Source of the DNA: AC-32 sp963719275
GTDB lineage: Bacteria > Actinomycetota > Thermoleophilia > Gaiellales > Gaiellaceae
Assembly (NCBI GenBank): GCA_963719275.1
Contig: CAVRBT010000010.1
Location: 124,001 to 188,000 of the forward strand
Direction of reading: 5' to 3'
DNA: 64,000 bases
Each line of letters begins with the position of its first letter. The stretch's first letter is position 1. The notes under the pieces are model-generated. The model was not told the DNA's origin and did not search any database. It was given only the letters and a program-made list of their open reading frames with translations. Position numbers and translations under genes: made by a program. This document shows, piece after piece, positions 40,887 to 49,206 of this stretch.

Positions 40887-41234
40887 ATGACGGTCGAGCC
40901 GCAGCTTGCATTCTGCGTGCGCGAGGTGGAACCGCCGGGGGTCGAGGTACGGGTGAACTTCGGCGTGTTCGCGGGCCGCCGCGCCACGCCCGCCGAGATC
41001 GACGACCTCGCCAAGGTGCTGCTGCCCAAGGTCGGCGAGGTCGCGATCGTCGCCGAGGAGCGCCACGAGATCGGCGAGGGCAGCGAGGCATCGCTCAACC
41101 AGGTGCGGATCGAGGTCTCGCCCGAGCACCTGCCGGACGACGAGCACGAGCTGGACGAGCTCTGCGGGCGTCTCGTCGAGGCGGCCGAGCGGTGGGCGCA
41201 CGACTGCATCGCCGAGCGCCACGCGGAGATCTAG
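40887..41234 (+). CDS. Conserved hypothetical protein
   Basis: 115 residues from ATG 40887 (a GTG at 40878 adds three residues). Acidic alpha-beta protein; strands such as LAFCVREVEPPGVEVRVNFG and QVRIEVSPEHL alternate with charged helices. No motif recognised. Convergent with the aminotransferase, stops 5 nt apart. Confidence 0.65.
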   Translation: MTVEPQLAFCVREVEPPGVEVRVNFGVFAGRRATPAEIDDLAKVLLPKVGEVAIVAEERHEIGEGSEASLNQVRIEVSPEHLPDDEHELDELCGRLVEAAERWAHDCIAERHAEI

Positions 41235-41239
41235 GAGGG

Positions 41240-42628
41240 CTAGGCGCGCGCGAGCTTCCGGCGCGGAGTGCGACCCGCGCGGGCGGCGCCGACGGCGAAA
41301 CGGACAAGAGCGCGAGGCATCTTCTCGGCACGCGCGACCGTCTCCTCGAGCGCGGAGGCGAACCACTCCAGGTCTTCCTCGGTCACGACCAGCGGCGGCA
41401 GGGCCTTGAGGACGTTCACCCCGTGCCCGGCGACCTGGCTCAAGATGCGGTGGTCGCGGAAGAGCGGGACGACGACCAGCTGCGAGAAGAGACCTGGCTG
41501 GATCCGCTCCAGCAGCTTCCAGGTGCGTGAGCCGCCGTCGGGCTCCTCGAACTCGATCGCCCACATCAGGCCGAGGCCGCGCACCTCGCGCACGACTGCG
41601 CGCTCTTCGAGCGGCCGCGTGCGCTCCAGTAGCCACTCGCCGAGACGCGCGCTTTGCTCGACGAGGCCCTGCTCGTCCAGCTCCCGCAGCGTCGCCAGGC
41701 CCGCCGCCATCGCGAGATCGTTCGGCGCGAACGTCGAGCCGTGGCTGACGGCGTTCGGCAACGAGTCGAACACACGCGAGTACACGTCGTCGCTCATCAG
41801 CAGCGCGCCGACCGGGACGTAGCCGCCGGAGAGCGACTTCGCGGCGGTGATCAGGTCGGGCTCGAGGCCCCAGTGTTCGAGCGCGAACAGCTTCCCTGTG
41901 CGGCCGAAGCCGGTCTGCACCTCGTCGATGCAGAAGAGCGTGCCGTAGCGGCGGCAGAGCTCCTGCGCACCCGCAAGGTAGCCGACCGCCGGCAGGTTCA
42001 CGCCCTTCCCCTGCACCGGCTCGACGATGAACAGCGCGACGTCCTCGCGCGCGAGCTGCCGCTCCAGCGCCGCGAGGTCGTTCCACGCCACCTGCTCGAA
42101 CCCGGGCAGGAGCGGCCCGAAGCGCGACGTGAACTCCGGCTCGGTGTTCGCGGACAGGGACCCGAGCGTCAGGCCGTGGAAGGCGTGCTCCGCCGAGAGC
42201 ACCCGCGTGCGGCCGCTCGCGGCGCGGCCGAGCTTGAGCGCGGCCTCGACGGCCTCCGTCCCCGAGCTCGTGAACAGCACCCGCTCGACCGACGCGGGCG
42301 ATCGCCGCAGCAGCTCCTCGGCCAGGAGCGCAGGCAGCGCGTCGACGCCGAGCTGCACGGAGCCCGGCCGCTCGAGCTCCAGCGCCTCGACCAGTGCCTC
42401 TCGCACGCGCGGGTTGTTGCGGCCGACGTTGAACATCCCGAAGCCGCCGAGCGCGTCGAGATAGCGCCTGCCCTCGTCGTCCCAGAGGTACGCCCCCTGC
42501 GCGCGGGCCCAACGGCGATCGAAGCCGATCGTCCGCAGCAGCTTCACGAACTGCGGGTTGATCGTCCGCGCGTGCAGGTCGAGCGCCTCGGCACCCCGCT
42601 CCTCGACGAGCTCGCTCAGCCAGCCCAC
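41240..42628 (-). CDS. Class III aminotransferase
   Basis: 462 residues from GTG 42628; the open frame extends upstream but this start gives the family length. PLP-binding Lys is in LITAAKSLSGGYVPVGA; LFTSSGTEAVEAALKLGRAA and FCIDEVQTGFGRTGKLFA are the cofactor-pocket blocks. It resembles ornithine, putrescine or diaminobutyrate aminotransferases; substrate undecided. The frameshifted EamA gene lies directly upstream. Confidence 0.9.
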   Translation of the reverse strand: MGWLSELVEERGAEALDLHARTINPQFVKLLRTIGFDRRWARAQGAYLWDDEGRRYLDALGGFGMFNVGRNNPRVREALVEALELERPGSVQLGVDALPALLAEELLRRSPASVERVLFTSSGTEAVEAALKLGRAASGRTRVLSAEHAFHGLTLGSLSANTEPEFTSRFGPLLPGFEQVAWNDLAALERQLAREDVALFIVEPVQGKGVNLPAVGYLAGAQELCRRYGTLFCIDEVQTGFGRTGKLFALEHWGLEPDLITAAKSLSGGYVPVGALLMSDDVYSRVFDSLPNAVSHGSTFAPNDLAMAAGLATLRELDEQGLVEQSARLGEWLLERTRPLEERAVVREVRGLGLMWAIEFEEPDGGSRTWKLLERIQPGLFSQLVVVPLFRDHRILSQVAGHGVNVLKALPPLVVTEEDLEWFASALEETVARAEKMPRALVRFAVGAARAGRTPRRKLARA

Positions 42629-42635
42629 GCCTGGA

Positions 42636-43662
42636 TTATCGCTGTGCCCCTTCAGGTGATGCTGCCCGGTCTCCGGGTCGTGAGCACCAAGCCAGGGGCC
42701 ACGATCGCCCGCAGCCAAGGCTGGTTGCCTTGGTAAGGGCGAGCGTGGTTCCTGGCGCCGCGTGATCGCGGGCCGGAGGCGGGCGTGCGTCGCCTGAAGG
42801 GGCACTGACCCCTATGAGCACGCCCCCCGCCACGATCAGCATCGCGCCGAGCACGAGCTTGCGGCCGACCAGCTCGCTGCGGCGCAGGAACAGCGCCGAG
42901 AACGCGACGCCCCAGAGCGACTCGGTCGCCACCAGCGGCGCGACGACGCTGACGCGGCCGCGGTAATAGGCCTCGAAGAGCATCGCGTAGGAGAGCCCGA
43001 AGAAGACTCCCGCGGTCCCGAAGGCGCCGACAGCGCGGCCGTAGCCGCGCACCCAGTGAGCCGCGGCGCGTGACGGCCAGGTAGACGGCGACCGTCGCCG
43101 CTCCGGCGAGCAGCGAGACTGCGGCGGCGGTGAGCGGGTCGACGTCGCTGCCCTTCGCGATCGCCCGCAGCACGTTGTCGCGCACGGCGAACAGGACGGT
43201 CGCCGTGACCGCCAAGACGATGCCGAGCCGGCGGAAGTCCGCCGGCCGCACGCGTTCGTTGGCCAGCGCGACGCCACCGGCGACGATCAGCGCACCGCCT
43301 GCGAGCAGCGCTGCGCTGACCGGCTCGCGAAGCACCGTCACCGCGATCGCGACGGCCACCAGAGGTGCCGTCCCCATCACCACGGAGGTGCGGGCCGCGC
43401 CCGCGTCCCTCACCGCGCGCACGAAGAAGATCTGCGAGGCGCCCGGGGCGATCGCGCCCGCGACCAGGAACGGCCACGCGTCGACGAGGTCGGCTCCACG
43501 GGCGGCGACGAGGGCAATCGCAGCCGTGAGCGCGAGCGCGACCGACGACATCGCCAGCGACCCGAGCTCAGCGTCGTCGAACCGGCGGAACGCGAACCGC
43601 ACCGCAACCGACATCGCGCCGAACAGCGCCGCCGAGGCGCACGCCAGCAGGACGGCCGCCAC
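42636..43662 (-). pseudogene. EamA/DMT family transporter with a one-base frameshift
   Basis: From GTG 43662 the frame encodes the first seven helices (MAAVLLACASAALFGAMSVA, ASQIFFVRAVRDAGAARTSV) and breaks near 43066 in CGCGCCGCGG. Dropping one C joins VYLAVTR to AAAHWVRGYGRAVGAFGTA and the last helices (VVAPLVATESLWGVAFSALF). Fixed length is about 340 residues with an unusually long tail after GGVLIGV. Two EamA repeats would then be complete. It may be an assembly indel rather than decay. Confidence 0.78.
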
Positions 43663-43744
43663 TCAGACGGCGCTGTGGATCGGCCCGGCGCGCTCCGCAA
43701 ACTCGCGCACGCGCCCAGCGTACCGGGCGCGTGCGCTGGCCACA

Positions 43745-44431
43745 TCAGGCCGCGGGGCCGAGCGAATCGGCCGGCGGGCCGTGGCGGTCGAAGTCGTGAC
43801 GGAACCCGAAGCCGCGGTGCTCGCGGAACCGCAGCCGCAGCTGGCCGTTGACGAGGTCGTCGATCCGCTGCTCGAGATCCTTCAGGACCTTCTGCTCATC
43901 GGCCTTCGTCAGCTTTCCGGCCTTGACGGCGGCGTCGAGCTTCGCCTTCGCGTCCTTCTGCATCGCCGCCTTCAACCCCTCGACCGACTTGCCCTCGGCC
44001 TTGGCGATCTGGGCGAGGGTCTTGCCGCTCTCGAGCCGGCTCTCGAGCTGTTCTTCGCTGAGCCCAAGGTACGAGGCCGCCGCGTCGAGGCCGTGGAAGA
44101 ACGGGTGAGGCACACCGAACCCGGGCCCGAAGGCGGGCGGCCCGAAGAGCGGAAAGTCACCCGACTCGATCCGCTGCTTGAGCTCCTCGCCTTGCGCCTT
44201 GGTGAGGCGCCCGGCGGCAACAGCGGCATCGATCCGGTCCTCCATCGCCTTCTTGAGCGCCGCTTCCAGCTTGCTCGGCTCGACGCCGAGGCTCTTGGCT
44301 GCATCGTTGACGATCGCCTTGCTCTCGGCACTCGGCGAGTCCGCGAGCTTCGTCGCCGCCACACCCGCGCCCGCGCCACCAACGGCCAGCGCCGCCGCCG
44401 CGCCCGCGATCACCTTTCGTTTCATCGCCAT
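43745..44431 (-). CDS. Exported helical repeat protein of the two-component module
   Basis: 228 residues; ATG 44431 abuts the upstream stop, with AAAGGAG inside that gene. A signal peptide (MKRKVIAGAAAALAVGGAGA) is followed by a helical module used three times: RIDAAVAAGRLTKAQ, LDAAASYLGLSEEQL and KLDAAVKAGKLTKAD. The tail is His/Arg/Phe rich. This resembles SurA-N-like or DUF2680-type exported helix repeats. Likely envelope role; last gene of its operon. Confidence 0.7.
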   Translation of the reverse strand: MAMKRKVIAGAAAALAVGGAGAGVAATKLADSPSAESKAIVNDAAKSLGVEPSKLEAALKKAMEDRIDAAVAAGRLTKAQGEELKQRIESGDFPLFGPPAFGPGFGVPHPFFHGLDAAASYLGLSEEQLESRLESGKTLAQIAKAEGKSVEGLKAAMQKDAKAKLDAAVKAGKLTKADEQKVLKDLEQRIDDLVNGQLRLRFREHRGFGFRHDFDRHGPPADSLGPAA

Positions 44432-44992
44432 CTACGTGCTCCTTTCGGTCGGTTGCGGCGCGCCCCAGCCGAGGGACACGCGGTGGACGAGCAGCGCCAG
44501 CACGAGCCAGGCCGAGCCCGCGTAGAGCAGCAGCGCCCAGGTCGTGAACGCGTCGGTGCCGGCGGTCAGGCCGTGGACGAGCGCCAGGGCCCAGACCGCG
44601 AAGTTGAGGTAGTGCAGCCGCCGCCAGACGCGGTGCGGGAGCTGCCTGCGGTAGTGGTTCGCCACTGCAAGCGCCGCGAGCAGCTCGGCCGCGACGATGC
44701 CGCACGCGACGGCGAGCGGCCGGTAGCTGTCGGTGCCCGGCACGAGTAGCTGCGATAGCGAGATGGGCACGAACCGGTCGAGCAGCAGCGCACCGCCGTG
44801 CAGGACGATGAACGTGCCCGCCAGGATGCCGAGGAAGCGGTGCACGTCCTCGAGGGCGAAGCGCGGCCAGTGCCTCAGCTTCGCGCGGCCCGAGAGCAGC
44901 AGCCCGACGACGACGGAGGCGCTGAGGAGCAGGTAGGCGACGATGCCTCCGGCGCGGGCCGCGTACCAGGTCGCATTGGCCGCGAGCACCAT
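44432..44992 (-). CDS. Ferric reductase-like haem membrane protein
   Basis: 186 residues from ATG 44992, overlapping the stop of the 87-residue gene. Five to six membrane helices with histidines in register: DVHRFLGILAGTFIVLHGGA and RVWRRLHYLNFAVWALALVH. These fit the ferric reductase-like transmembrane (MsrQ/FRE) fold that binds two haems b. No FAD/NAD domain is attached, so it must receive electrons from a partner. Confidence 0.8.
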   Translation of the reverse strand: MVLAANATWYAARAGGIVAYLLLSASVVVGLLLSGRAKLRHWPRFALEDVHRFLGILAGTFIVLHGGALLLDRFVPISLSQLLVPGTDSYRPLAVACGIVAAELLAALAVANHYRRQLPHRVWRRLHYLNFAVWALALVHGLTAGTDAFTTWALLLYAGSAWLVLALLVHRVSLGWGAPQPTERST

Positions 44993-45255
44993 CAGGAGAC
45001 CGTCGTCTGCGCCCCGCTTCCCGACCCGCTGCTCGGCGCGATCGAGCCGGGCGCCAGCGAGAAGCCACCGTCGTCGTCGGACTGGATCGTCGAGCCCGTT
45101 GCAGGGGAGGGCGACGAGCTCGTCTGGCCCGGGTGACTGTGCCGAGCGAGAAGCGCGATCGCGAGGAAGCCCGCAGCCGCCACCGCGACTGCTGTCTGCT
45201 TTGCGTCGGCGGACCGGCGGCGGGCTTCCGCGATTCGGGAGGTCGGTGCTGCCAT
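44992..45255 (-). CDS. Small single-helix membrane protein of the two-component module
   Basis: 87 residues from ATG 45255. One membrane helix (AVAVAAAGFLAIALLA) followed by a Ser/Pro/Gly-rich exposed tail. The start is only 20 nt below the last operator repeat, so the transcript would have little or no leader. No family recognised. Confidence 0.65.
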   Translation of the reverse strand: MAAPTSRIAEARRRSADAKQTAVAVAAAGFLAIALLARHSHPGQTSSSPSPATGSTIQSDDDGGFSLAPGSIAPSSGSGSGAQTTVS

Positions 45256-45275
45256 CGCCTCTTACGGAACCAGCC

Positions 45276-45319
45276 GCACCTGAGAGCGGCCTGAGAGCCG
45301 CGTAAAAAGTCGCTAAGAG
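45276..45319 (-). promoter_or_regulatory. Four 11-bp direct repeats (array C), putative response-regulator operator
   Basis: On the minus strand the units are CTCTTAGCGAC, TTTTTACGCGG, CTCTCAGGCCG and CTCTCAGGTGC. The hexamer TTCCGT starts 7 nt after the array, where a -10 would be. The histidine kinase stop codon lies inside the first unit. It would drive the 87-residue, haem-membrane and exported-repeat genes. Confidence 0.65.
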
Positions 45320-46665
45320 CGCGAGTTGCCGTTCAACCGCAGCCGCATCAGCGTGCCGCCGCCGGGCGGCTGCTCGGCGACGACCGAGCCGCCGTGCGAC
45401 TCCGCGACCTGCTTCACGATCGCGAGCCCGAGGCCGGACCCCGGCATCCCGCGCGCACCACGCGAGCGGTAGAAGCGGTCGAAGACGTACGGCAGGTCCT
45501 CCTCGGCGATCCCCGGGCCGTGGTCGCGAACGAGCACCTCGCCGTCGCGAACGGCGACTTCGACCGGGCCTCCGGGCGGACTCCACTTGGCCGCGTTGTC
45601 GAGCAGGTTCGCGACCGCGCGCTCGATCGTGGAGGGCGCACCGTGGACCAGCGACTCGTGCAGGTCGGTCTCGAACTCCACGCTCGGGCGGTTCCGGCGC
45701 GTGCGCTCGATCGCATCCGCGGTGAGCAGGTCGAGCCGCACCTCGCCCGCCGGCTCCACGACTGCGTCCGGCCTGCTCTCGCGCGCGAGCTCGATCAGCT
45801 CGCCGATCAGCACCGTCATCTCGTCGATCTGCTCGATCACGTCGTCGAGCAGGCGCTCGCGGTCCTCGGGTGCGAGCTCGTTCGCGCGCGCGAGGACCTC
45901 GATGTTCGTGCGCAGGCTCGTGAGCGGCGTGCGCAGCTCGTGCGAGGCGTCCGCCACGAGCTGCCGCTGCGACCGGCTCGACTCCTCGAGCGCGCCGAGC
46001 ATCGTGTTGAAGCTCGTCGCCAGGCGCCCGAGCTCGTCGTTGCTCGTCGAAGTGGTCTCGATCCGCTGCGAGAGGTCGCGAGTCTCGGTGACCGCCTCCG
46101 TCGTCGCGGTAAGCCGCTTCACCGGCTTGAGCGCCGTGCGCGCGACGAGCAGGCCGAGCGCCGCCGCAACCGCCATCCCTCCCGCGGCGATGAAGATCAG
46201 GAAGAGCGTGATCCGGTGCAGCGTGCGGTTCACCTCCGTGAGCGGGCGGAAGATCTGCACCGCGAAGCCGGGATTGCCCGGGAAGGTGAGCACCCGGTAC
46301 TCCGTGTCGTCCACTTGCCTGTCGCTGAAGTAGACGTTGCGCCCGCCACGCGCCGTGGCCCGGTCGCGGTCGTTGGGCGGAAGCGCGAAGGCGGCGCCCG
46401 GCTGTACGAACGGCCGTCCGGTGGCCGGGACCGCCTGCACGTAGTCGCTCTGCTGGCTGGGCGGAGGCCCTGCGATATGGAGGTAGCCCTCTTCGATGTC
46501 GATTCCCGGGCCGGTCGCGATCTCCTCGTAGCGGTGGCTGAGAGCGCGGTCGACTTCACCCAACAGCTCGTTGTGCACGACGAGGTAGACGACGACCGAG
46601 GCGGTGACGACCGCGACGCCGACCGCGGCCGCGGCCACGAGCGCCAGCCGGGTGCGAAAGCTCAT
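45313..46665 (-). CDS. Sensor histidine kinase
   Basis: 450 residues; ATG overlaps the regulator stop. Two membrane helices (about 8-28, 158-180) bracket an extracytoplasmic sensor region. Then HAMP, HisKA with phospho-acceptor His in VADASHELRTPLTSLRTNIE, and HATPase (NLLDNAAKWSPPGG; GSGLGLAIVKQVAESHGG). It forms a two-component pair with the gene upstream. The signal is unknown, but targets nearby suggest envelope or redox stress. Confidence 0.93.
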   Translation of the reverse strand: MSFRTRLALVAAAAVGVAVVTASVVVYLVVHNELLGEVDRALSHRYEEIATGPGIDIEEGYLHIAGPPPSQQSDYVQAVPATGRPFVQPGAAFALPPNDRDRATARGGRNVYFSDRQVDDTEYRVLTFPGNPGFAVQIFRPLTEVNRTLHRITLFLIFIAAGGMAVAAALGLLVARTALKPVKRLTATTEAVTETRDLSQRIETTSTSNDELGRLATSFNTMLGALEESSRSQRQLVADASHELRTPLTSLRTNIEVLARANELAPEDRERLLDDVIEQIDEMTVLIGELIELARESRPDAVVEPAGEVRLDLLTADAIERTRRNRPSVEFETDLHESLVHGAPSTIERAVANLLDNAAKWSPPGGPVEVAVRDGEVLVRDHGPGIAEEDLPYVFDRFYRSRGARGMPGSGLGLAIVKQVAESHGGSVVAEQPPGGGTLMRLRLNGNSRS

Positions 46666-47336
46666 GCCTCGCGCAGCGCGTAGCCGACGCCGCGCACCGT
46701 GTGGATCAGCCGCGGCTTGCCGCCGGCCTCGGTCTTCCGCCGCAGGTAGCCGATGTAGACGTCGAGCGAGTTCGAGGCGAAGCCGAAGTCGTAGCCCCAG
46801 ACGCGCTCGAAGATCAGCGACCGCGTCAGCACCTGGCGCGGGTTGAGCATGAACAGCTCGAGCAGCGAGAACTCGGTGCGCGTCAGCTCGATGCGCTCGC
46901 CGCCGCGCGTCACCTCACGCGTCCCGGGATCGAGCACGAGGTCCGCGAACTGCAGGGTCTCGCCCGAGCCGTCGCTCGTGCGCCGTAGAAGCGCACGCAC
47001 GCGCGCGAGGAGCTCCTCGAGCGCGAAGGGCTTCGTCAGGTAGTCGTCGGCGCCCGCGTCGAGGCCCTCGACGCGGTCCTCGACCTGCGTCCGCGCGGTC
47101 AGCATCAGGATCGGGAGCCGGCTGCCGTTGCGGCGCAGCGTGCGCGAAACCTCGAGCCCGTCTACGCGCGGCATCAGCACGTCGAGCACCATGGCGTCGG
47201 GCTCGGGCTCGGACTTCAGCCGCTCCAGCGCCTCCGCGCCGTCCTCGGCCAGCTCGATCTCGTAGCCCTCGAGCTCCAGCGCGCGGCGAAGCGAGTCCCG
47301 CACGGCTCGCTCGTCGTCCACGATCAAGACCTTCAC
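46662..47336 (-). CDS. OmpR family response regulator
   Basis: 224 residues. Receiver domain with phospho-acceptor Asp in MVLDVLMPRVDG and switch Lys in YLTKPFALEEL; C-terminal winged helix (LTRTEFSLLELFMLNPRQVL, then FERVWGYDF ... YIGYLRRKTE). Such regulators bind head-to-tail repeats with an 11-bp period, exactly the layout seen at three places around this gene. Confidence 0.94.
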   Translation of the reverse strand: MKVLIVDDERAVRDSLRRALELEGYEIELAEDGAEALERLKSEPEPDAMVLDVLMPRVDGLEVSRTLRRNGSRLPILMLTARTQVEDRVEGLDAGADDYLTKPFALEELLARVRALLRRTSDGSGETLQFADLVLDPGTREVTRGGERIELTRTEFSLLELFMLNPRQVLTRSLIFERVWGYDFGFASNSLDVYIGYLRRKTEAGGKPRLIHTVRGVGYALREA

Positions 47337-47394
47337 GTGCGCATTGTTGCGCCCGAAGCTGAAAGCGGCGTGAGAAGTGCCTGCACCTCGCGCG

Positions 47395-47438
47395 CTCTTA
47401 GGAACTTCTTAGGGAATCTTCACGCCGTCCTTAGGGGC
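47395..47438 (+). promoter_or_regulatory. Four 11-bp direct repeats (array A), putative response-regulator operator
   Basis: Plus-strand units CTCTTAGGAAC, TTCTTAGGGAA, TCTTCACGCCG and TCCTTAGGGGC. TGAGAT starts 7 nt after the array as a candidate -10. The orientation points away from the regulator gene and towards a short plus-strand stretch that ends in a terminator. Confidence 0.68.
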
Positions 47439-47456
47439 GGGGTGTGAGATCGGAGG

Positions 47457-47530
47457 CGTCATCGATCAAGGGATCCCCCAAACCCCTTGTGCGTGACTGG
47501 AGGCCCCCGCAGCGGGGCCTCTGGTTTTCT
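47457..47530 (+). ncRNA. Candidate small RNA under array A
   Basis: If transcription starts about 7 nt after TGAGAT, a transcript of about 70-75 nt runs to a rho-independent terminator: GAGGCCCC (47500-47507), loop CGCAGC, GGGGCCTC (47514-47521), then TTTTCTT. An upstream hairpin CAAGGG/CCCTTG (47467-47472 with 47484-47489) is also possible. No plus-strand gene precedes this terminator, so it needs its own promoter. No small reading frame with a ribosome site is evident. Confidence 0.45.
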
Positions 47531-47570
47531 TACGGAGTTCTTACCGCCGTCTCAGCGTCGTCTTAGAGGC
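47527..47570 (+). promoter_or_regulatory. Four 11-bp direct repeats (array B) upstream of htrA-like gene
   Basis: Units TTCTTACGGAG, TTCTTACCGCC, GTCTCAGCGTC and GTCTTAGAGGC. TGTCAT starts 7 nt after the array (47577-47582) as a candidate -10. The first unit overlaps the T tract of the candidate small RNA terminator. Confidence 0.7.
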
Positions 47571-47617
47571 AGTTGCTGTCATGGTGGAACCACACCGACG
47601 AAAGGACACCCTCCCTG

Positions 47618-48688
47618 ATGCCCCGCCGTTCGCGCCCAACCTTAATCGCGTCTCTCCTAGCAGCAGCCTGCCTCGGCGCGGGCGGCGGGGCCGTCGCGTA
47701 CGCGACGCTCTCGGGGAACGACACGGTCGTCAAGCCGGTGACGGTCAAACAGGCAGAGTCGGTCGCCAGCTCGACCGCGCCGCTCTCGGTCAACCAGATC
47801 TACCGCCGCGCGAACCGCGGCGTCGTCGAGATCACCGTCACCACCAGCGGCGAGAGCTCGCCGTTCGGCGGAGGCGGCGGCTCGGCGAAGGCGCAGGGCT
47901 CCGGCTGGGTCTACGACACCGACGGCCACATCGTCACCAACGACCACGTCGTCGACGGCGCCCAGTCGATCAGCGTTCGCTTCTGGAACGGCAAGACGTA
48001 CTCGGCCAGCGTGGTCGGCACCGACCAGTCGACCGACCTCGCCGTGATCAAGGTCGACGCTCCGTCCTCGCTGCTGCACCCGCTGCAGGTCGGTGACTCG
48101 TCCGCCCTGCAGGTCGGTGACGGGGTCGTCGCGATCGGCAGCCCGTTCGGCCTCGAGGAGACGGTCACGAGCGGCATCGTGAGCGCGCTGCACCGCTCGA
48201 TCACGGCCCCGAACAACTTCACCATCAACGACTCGATCCAGACCGACGCCGCGATCAACCACGGCAACTCGGGCGGCCCGCTGCTGAACGCGCAGGCCCA
48301 GGTGATCGGCGTCAATGCCCAGATCAAGAGCGACTCGGGCGGCAACGAGGGCGTCGGCTTCGCGATCCCCTCGAACACGGTCCGCTCGATCGCCTCACAG
48401 CTGATCTCCAGCGGCAAGGTCGAGCACGCCTACCTCGGCGTCTCGATCGACGCGACCGCCTCGAGCGCCCGCATCGCCGCCGTCCGGCCGTCCACTCCTG
48501 CCGACAGCGCAGGGCTGAAGGCAGGCGACGTGGTGGTTGAGGTCAACGGGAACACGATCGCCAGTGGCGACGACCTCACCCGCGCGATCGACGCCCACAA
48601 GCCGGGCGAGAAGATCACGCTGACCTACAAGCGCGGCGGCAGCGAGCACACCGTCACGCTGACGCTCGCGACTCGGCCCTCCTCCTAG
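47618..48688 (+). CDS. HtrA/DegP-like serine protease with PDZ domain
   Basis: 356 residues from ATG 47618. N-terminal anchor (TLIASLLAAACLGAGGGAVA), protease domain with His in VTNDHVVDGAQ, Asp in DQSTDLAVIKVD and Ser in NHGNSGGPLLNAQ, then one PDZ domain (about 265-350; ADSAGLKAGDVVVEVNGNTI). Paralogue of the gene at 3003. Divergent from the two-component genes and preceded by array B, so probably a target of that system, as in CpxR- or CssR-like stress responses. Confidence 0.93.
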   Translation: MPRRSRPTLIASLLAAACLGAGGGAVAYATLSGNDTVVKPVTVKQAESVASSTAPLSVNQIYRRANRGVVEITVTTSGESSPFGGGGGSAKAQGSGWVYDTDGHIVTNDHVVDGAQSISVRFWNGKTYSASVVGTDQSTDLAVIKVDAPSSLLHPLQVGDSSALQVGDGVVAIGSPFGLEETVTSGIVSALHRSITAPNNFTINDSIQTDAAINHGNSGGPLLNAQAQVIGVNAQIKSDSGGNEGVGFAIPSNTVRSIASQLISSGKVEHAYLGVSIDATASSARIAAVRPSTPADSAGLKAGDVVVEVNGNTIASGDDLTRAIDAHKPGEKITLTYKRGGSEHTVTLTLATRPSS

Positions 48689-48700
48689 GACTCGAAGCGC

Positions 48701-48733
48701 AGCCCCCTCTCACCCCGCCGGTGAGAGGGGGCT
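48701..48733. terminator. Bidirectional terminator hairpin
   Basis: AGCCCCCTCTCACC (48701-48714) and GGTGAGAGGGGGCT (48720-48733) form a perfect 14-bp stem with loop CCGCC between the convergent htrA-like and NfeD-like genes. It includes the NfeD stop codon. Confidence 0.82.
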
Positions 48734-49042
48734 GACCACGAGCGTGAGACCGTCCAGACGCTCGATGCGCACCCTCTCGCCGACGCCGGCTCCCGCCGCG
48801 CAACGCGCCTGCCAGAGCTCGCCGGCGATCCTCACCTGACCGTCAGGGCGGCACGCTGCGACCACCTCCGCCTCCTGGCCGATCATCGCCTCGGCCCCGG
48901 TCGTCGGGCGCCAGCGCCGGGCAAGCCTGAGTCCCCAGGCGAGCTCACCCGTCTCGATCGCGAGGCCGCCGAGGATCACGAGCAGGTTCCACGGCCACGG
49001 AAAGAAGAGCAGCGCCAGCACGATCGCGACCGTCAGGGCCAC
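48710..49042 (-). CDS. NfeD-like membrane protein
   Basis: 110 residues: two N-terminal membrane helices (VAIVLALLFFPWPWNLLVIL) and a C-terminal OB-fold (MIGQEAEVVAACRPDGQVRI, then GERVRIERLDGLTLVVSPL). It corresponds to the short NfeD form without the protease domain; such proteins usually work with a stomatin-like partner, not seen here. Confidence 0.82.
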   Translation of the reverse strand: MALTVAIVLALLFFPWPWNLLVILGGLAIETGELAWGLRLARRWRPTTGAEAMIGQEAEVVAACRPDGQVRIAGELWQARCAAGAGVGERVRIERLDGLTLVVSPLSPAG

Positions 49043-49206
49043 AGGAGCAGTGAATCACGCTTCCCGTCCGACTCCGCCGGGTCCGAGCGACATCTGGAAG
49101 AGTACGGGGTCGCGCCTACGGCTTGGTCTGTGGACCGATGACTGCATCAAGGGGTCAGAAGGGGGAGACGAGCAGAGCCGACCATCAGCTCGCACAGGAG
49201 GTTCCA

